From an uncultured Prevotellaceae bacterium (GTDB taxonomy: Bacteria > Bacteroidota > Bacteroidia > Bacteroidales > Bacteroidaceae), in the NCBI GenBank assembly GCA_900316985.1, contig ONFE01000025.1, positions 1 to 44,811 on the forward strand: 44,811 bases of DNA, written 5' to 3'. The notes below the pieces were generated by a model. The model searched no databases, was not told the origin of the DNA, and was given only the letters and a program-made list of their open reading frames with translations. The position numbers and the translations under genes are program-made. Of the stretch, positions 42,290-44,811 are shown piece after piece. How positions within the stretch are numbered: the first letter of the stretch is position 1; every line of letters begins with the position of its first letter.

Positions 42290-43222
42290 TCACTTCTCGC
42301 TTATCATTTCCCTAACCCTTTCGGCATCCTTGCGCAACTGGCTAGCTAGGTCTTCAGCACTCTTGAACTTCCGCTCTCCACGCAACCGATGCTCAAAGGC
42401 CACCAACAGTTCCTTGCCGTAGATATCGCCTTCAAAGTCCAGGATATGTACCTCCAGCGTCTGGTTGTTCTCACCGAAAGTAGGCCTTGTGCCGATGTTC
42501 ATCATCGCGGGCATCATGGTGACCGTATCTTTCATACGGGCATCCACGGCATAAGCCCCTGAAGCAGGAATCAGTTTCTCCACAGGAACCTCGATATTTG
42601 CCGTAGGGAAACCCAGCTTGCGCCCTTCCTGAACACCGGGCATCACTTTGCCGGAAAGGAAATAGGGATAGCCCAGACAACGGGCAGCCATCGCCACCTC
42701 CCCTTCTAGCAGGAAAGAACGGATGACCGACGAAGACACATTCACGCCTTCCAGTTCGAAAGCCGTATTCCTGATTACTTCGATACCCAGTTCTCGGCCA
42801 TAGCGCACATAGTCCTCAAAGCCCTCCTCGCGATTGTGCCCGAAACGATGGTCATAGCCGATATACAGTTTTTTCACGTTGAGCAATCCACTCAGCACAC
42901 GCTCCATAAACTCGCGGGCAGTCAACTGAGCCATCTGCCTGTCAAACTGCAGCACAGCACAATTATCCACCCCCGTCCTCGAAAGCAGCTGCCGTTTCTC
43001 TTCGAAAGTCGTCAGCAGCTTAGGCTGGTAGTCGGCCTGCAGCACCTGCCGTGGATGCTTCTCAAAGGTGATGACCGTTGACTCCAGCCCCTCACGTTCA
43101 GCATCCTCCTTCAGCCGTTCAATGAGGAATCGATGTCCTCGGTGAACGCCGTCAAAGAAACCGATGGTAGCCACACACGGTTTCATCGCACGTATCTCCT
43201 TACCAGGGTAGATTGTCAACAT
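42290..43222 (-). CDS. ribF: bifunctional riboflavin kinase/FMN adenylyltransferase
   Basis: A 310-residue enzyme converting riboflavin to FMN and then FAD. The adenylyltransferase half has VATIGFFDGVHRGH and YIGYDHRFGHNREEG, with VSSSVIRSFLLEGEV; the riboflavin-kinase half (about 190-310) has GRKLGFPTANI and MNIGTRPTFG. The start is taken at ATG 43222 because the family needs the N-terminal strand (LTIYPGKEI), which overlaps the HAD gene by 23 bp. ATG at 43186 has a better Shine-Dalgarno (AAGGAG) but would trim that strand. Confidence 0.95.
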   Translation of the reverse strand: MLTIYPGKEIRAMKPCVATIGFFDGVHRGHRFLIERLKEDAEREGLESTVITFEKHPRQVLQADYQPKLLTTFEEKRQLLSRTGVDNCAVLQFDRQMAQLTAREFMERVLSGLLNVKKLYIGYDHRFGHNREEGFEDYVRYGRELGIEVIRNTAFELEGVNVSSSVIRSFLLEGEVAMAARCLGYPYFLSGKVMPGVQEGRKLGFPTANIEVPVEKLIPASGAYAVDARMKDTVTMMPAMMNIGTRPTFGENNQTLEVHILDFEGDIYGKELLVAFEHRLRGERKFKSAEDLASQLRKDAERVREMISEK

Positions 43223-43790
43223 AGTCCAATGATTTAGCGTGAATCGTCTGTATGCCCAGAGCCGCAGCCGCCTCACAGTTGCGTTTCGAGTCGTCAATGA
43301 AGAGCGTCTCTTCGGCCTTCATCTCGCCCTCCTGAAGCATCTGAAGGAAAATCTCCTTGTCTGGCTTCACTTGATGCATCTCATAAGAAAGGAAAATCTT
43401 TTCAAAATAGTCCTCCGGCTGCCACCAGCGGCGGGCATACTCCCAATGTATCTCGTTGGTATTGCTCAACAGGAAGAGCCGGCAGCGGTCTTTCAACTCC
43501 TCCAGCCTTTTCAGTCTGTTTTCAGGAATTCCCGACAGCAGCACATTCCAGGCATGGCAGAGAGCCTCATCGCTTCCCTCATAGGCAGGATCCTGTTCAC
43601 GGGCCTCAAGGCAGAACTGAGCCGTATCAATCTGTCCCAGTTCCAGTCTCAGGAACATATCCTCCACACGGCAGAATTCCACGTATTTAGCCACCTCCAA
43701 GGCCCCTATACGATGAAACTCATCGATGCTGCTTTGCCCGTCGAGATCAATCAGGATACCTCCCCAATCAAGAACGATATTTCGAATCAT
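43200..43790 (-). CDS. HAD-family phosphatase
   Basis: A 196-residue HAD-IA hydrolase. Motif I is DWGGILIDLD at residues 8-17 with nucleophile D8, motif II LLSNTNE, motif III lysine in HQVKPDKEIF and motif IV FIDDSKRN followed by AAALGI. It may be a sugar- or nucleotide-phosphate phosphatase; placement before ribF makes a role in flavin metabolism conceivable but unproven. ATG at 43790 is 6 bp after the -7 box, so this transcript would be nearly leaderless unless a promoter further up in the repeat array is used. It overlaps ribF by 23 bp. Confidence 0.88.
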   Translation of the reverse strand: MIRNIVLDWGGILIDLDGQSSIDEFHRIGALEVAKYVEFCRVEDMFLRLELGQIDTAQFCLEAREQDPAYEGSDEALCHAWNVLLSGIPENRLKRLEELKDRCRLFLLSNTNEIHWEYARRWWQPEDYFEKIFLSYEMHQVKPDKEIFLQMLQEGEMKAEETLFIDDSKRNCEAAAALGIQTIHAKSLDYVDNLPW

Positions 43791-43795
43791 GGGGG

Positions 43796-43803
43796 CAAAG
43801 ATA
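43796..43803 (-). promoter_or_regulatory. -7 promoter element for HAD-ribF-CPBP
   Basis: TATCTTTG followed by CCCCC then ATG on the minus strand. It is the last unit of repeat array B. Confidence 0.6.
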
Positions 43804-44045
43804 CGATTAAGTGAGCGAAAAACCAAATTTATTTGAGTTTTTCCGAACGTGAGTATCTTCGACCGAAGGTCAAAGTTAGTGCAAATGAGTGGAAAAAGCA
43901 AAATATTTTTGTATTTTTCCCAAATGCAGCCTAACTTCATGACTCGAAAAGACATAAAGGTACGAATAAGTGAGAACAAAAGCAAATAAAACTTGTTTTA
44001 ATTTGTTTTGTCGAATGCAAGTACCTTCGGCGAAGCCAAAGTACA
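43796..44045 (-). repeat. promoter-bearing tandem repeat, array B
   Basis: On the minus strand three to four degenerate units of about 75-84 bp, each with a -7-like box: 44043-44037 (TACTTTG), 43962-43955 (TACCTTTA), 43878-43871 (TAACTTTG) and 43803-43796 (TATCTTTG). Two units carry a CTTCGG/CGAAG mini-palindrome (near 43861-43868 and 44023-44036). The stretch 43940-43871 nearly matches array A (23119-23189). Confidence 0.75.
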
Positions 44046-44091
44046 AAAAACAGAAGAAATCGACACCATTCGCACGATTTTCGATTGAAAA

Positions 44092-44123
44092 TTTGGAAAA
44101 TTGCCCAAAACCCCTTAACTTTG
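44092..44123 (+). promoter_or_regulatory. -33/-7 promoter of the tRNA gene
   Basis: TTTG at 44092-44095 and TAACTTTG at 44116-44123 with a 20-bp spacer, followed by CAGCC; the tRNA begins 24 bp downstream. Confidence 0.7.
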
Positions 44124-44147
44124 CAGCCGCAAACCGAAAAGGTTGCC

Positions 44148-44221
44148 GGACTTGTAGCTCAGTTGGTTAGAGCAACAGACTCATAATCTGGAGGTCCCAG
44201 GTTCAAGCCCTGGCTGGTCCA
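44148..44221 (+). tRNA. tRNA with anticodon CAT (Met elongator, or Ile2)
   Basis: A 74-nt cloverleaf: acceptor GGACTTG/CTGGTCC (one U-U mismatch and one G-U), D arm GCTCAGTTGGTTAGAGC, anticodon loop CTCATAA, and T arm CCAGG-TTCAAGC-CCTGG. CCA is not encoded. Anticodon CAT serves elongator Met or, after lysidine modification, Ile(AUA); initiator features (GGG/CCC anticodon stem) are absent. The two remaining choices cannot be separated by eye. Confidence 0.9.
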
Positions 44222-44227
44222 CAAATT

Positions 44228-44270
44228 GAACGTTTTTAGCGTTCTTTAGCTATCATGTGATAGTTTATTT
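44228..44270 (+). terminator. tandem terminator hairpins after the tRNA
   Basis: GAACG-TTTTTAG-CGTTC (44228-44244) followed by TTTAG, then CTATCA-TG-TGATAG (44250-44263) followed by TTTATTT. They begin 7 bp after the tRNA. Confidence 0.6.
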
Positions 44271-44434
44271 GAAGATTAAGACTTCCTAAAACGCCTTGAA
44301 CCAGTGCTGTTAAATTTTCAAAAATGGCCATTCTGACGGTCTTTCTGTTTGTCGGATTGTTATCTCGGCTTGGCAAATCCACTATGCTTATATTACTCGC
44401 ACTCGACATTTAAAAAGTAAAAGAATTAAACACA

Positions 44435-44511
44435 AAGAAGCCCGTCAACTGACCTCGAACTTTTAACTAATGCCATAAGCGGTCGGCTTTCGAGCGTGAC
44501 GGGTGCTTCTT
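44435..44511 (-). terminator. large hairpin downstream of the right-edge gene
   Basis: Arms AAGAAGC-CCGTCA (44435-44447) and TGACGGG-TGCTTCTT (44497-44511) with a 2-nt bulge, plus an inner stem CTCGAA/TTCGAG (44454-44459 with 44489-44494). On the minus strand it is followed by T-rich DNA and lies 32 bp after the stop, so it could end that gene. Confidence 0.5.
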
Positions 44512-44543
44512 CTGTCAAATATGACGTAAAGAATAACTTCTAT

Positions 44544-44811
44544 CTACATGCTGAATAAATCCTGCTGTACAGGCTTCTGTTTGCGTTTTGTGGGCGCATT
44601 CATTGGCTCCAATGACCATCCGAACTCCTTCAGATTGACTCTGAGCGCATACTTAATAATGCTATTCCGGCGATAGGCATCTGTTCCAGTCTTGAATTTC
44701 GGCTGCTTCTCCTTGTCTTGGATTACCTGAATCACCTGCATGTAACTATCGTAGCTCCTGCCAGCCTTCAAACGGATCTGTTTCATGTAATAAAGCACTT
44801 CATCTTCATGC
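44544..44811 (-). CDS. unrecognised protein, C-terminal part only
   Basis: The minus-strand frame is open from the right edge to a TAG at 44544-44546, giving about 88 residues that end KQKPVQQDLFSM. An internal GTG (44798) or ATG could start a short protein, but the frame continues upstream as ...HEDEV-LYYMKQIRLK, so this is more likely the end of a longer gene. The sequence is basic, with a helical section (YDSYMQVIQVIQDKEKQPK) and KYALRVNLKEFGWSLE. I do not recognise a family. Its place near a tRNA leaves open that it belongs to an integrated element. Confidence 0.5.
   Translation of the reverse strand, partial: HEDEVLYYMKQIRLKAGRSYDSYMQVIQVIQDKEKQPKFKTGTDAYRRNSIIKYALRVNLKEFGWSLEPMNAPTKRKQKPVQQDLFSM

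Larger units (their letters stand above)
44222..44543. other. 322-bp region between the tRNA and the right-edge gene
   Basis: It holds two small hairpins just after the tRNA (44228-44244 GAACG/CGTTC and 44250-44263 CTATCA/TGATAG), which probably terminate it, and a large hairpin at 44435-44511. Nothing in 44270-44430 looks coding. Confidence 0.5.

Noticed and set aside
44544-44798. Complete 84-codon gene starting at GTG 44798
   Set aside because: The same frame stays open to the window edge with plausible protein sequence, so a truncated longer gene is more likely.

Overview
The window reads as a chromosomal segment of a gut or rumen Bacteroidota, most likely Prevotella/Segatella. The reasons are a SusC/SusD pair, lipoproteins with Bacteroidota-type lipoboxes, several exported proteins ending in a short Por/T9SS-type sorting tail (NLxGQ...GIYxxxGKKxxxK), and the phylum's own promoter signature (-7 TAnnTTTG, sometimes with a -33 TTTG about 20 bp upstream) in front of most transcription units. 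Genus is an inference; no rRNA is present to fix it.

Layout. 1-203: start of an AAA ATPase running off the left edge. 440-1255: tcdA. 1456-4178 (minus): large exported surface protein followed by a small acidic peptide. 4601-14858: polysaccharide utilisation locus with GH2 glycosidase, GH115 alpha-glucuronidase (frameshifted near its 3' end), small FMN-binding protein, SusC and SusD. kdgK lies convergently 6 bp behind susD, which fits uronic acid release followed by ketodeoxygluconate phosphorylation. 16028-19255: operon of lipoprotein, M64 metallopeptidase and GH5 glucanase. 19595-22992 (minus): pnp and an exported protein. 23217-27353: operon of a cysteine-free thioredoxin-fold lipoprotein, an FG-GAP-like protein and a YARHG-DUF3160 protein. 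27465-28466: CapA-like protein. 28614-30080: hipB-hipS-hipT toxin-antitoxin system behind three evenly spaced operators, followed by a second copy of the capA 3' end. 30301-30951: unknown exported protein. 30952-31708: palindrome-rich non-coding tract with a RAYT-transposase remnant and an approximately 350 bp inverted-repeat element. 31709-34055: divergent esterases. 34082-41337: Nudix, topA, aroK, speA, argB, then an ECF sigma factor gene broken by a one-base frameshift with its putative anti-sigma partner. 41493-43790 (minus): HAD phosphatase, ribF and CPBP protease operon. 44148-44221: tRNA with anticodon CAT. The 5' part of an unrecognised gene lies at the right edge.

Carbohydrate genes dominate the left half: GH2/GH115/SusCD/KdgK together suggest use of a glucuronic-acid-decorated glycan such as glucuronoxylan, and the esterases at 31.7-34.1 kb could remove acetyl groups from the same or similar polymers. 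The right half is mostly housekeeping.

The most unusual material is between the genes: the hipBST island flanked by two capA ends, the large inverted-repeat element at 31.25-31.60 kb, and a promoter-carrying tandem repeat found at both 23.1 kb and 43.8-44.0 kb. Two genes (GH115 and the sigma factor) need a one-base correction to read as full family members; sequence alone cannot separate real mutation from sequencing error.
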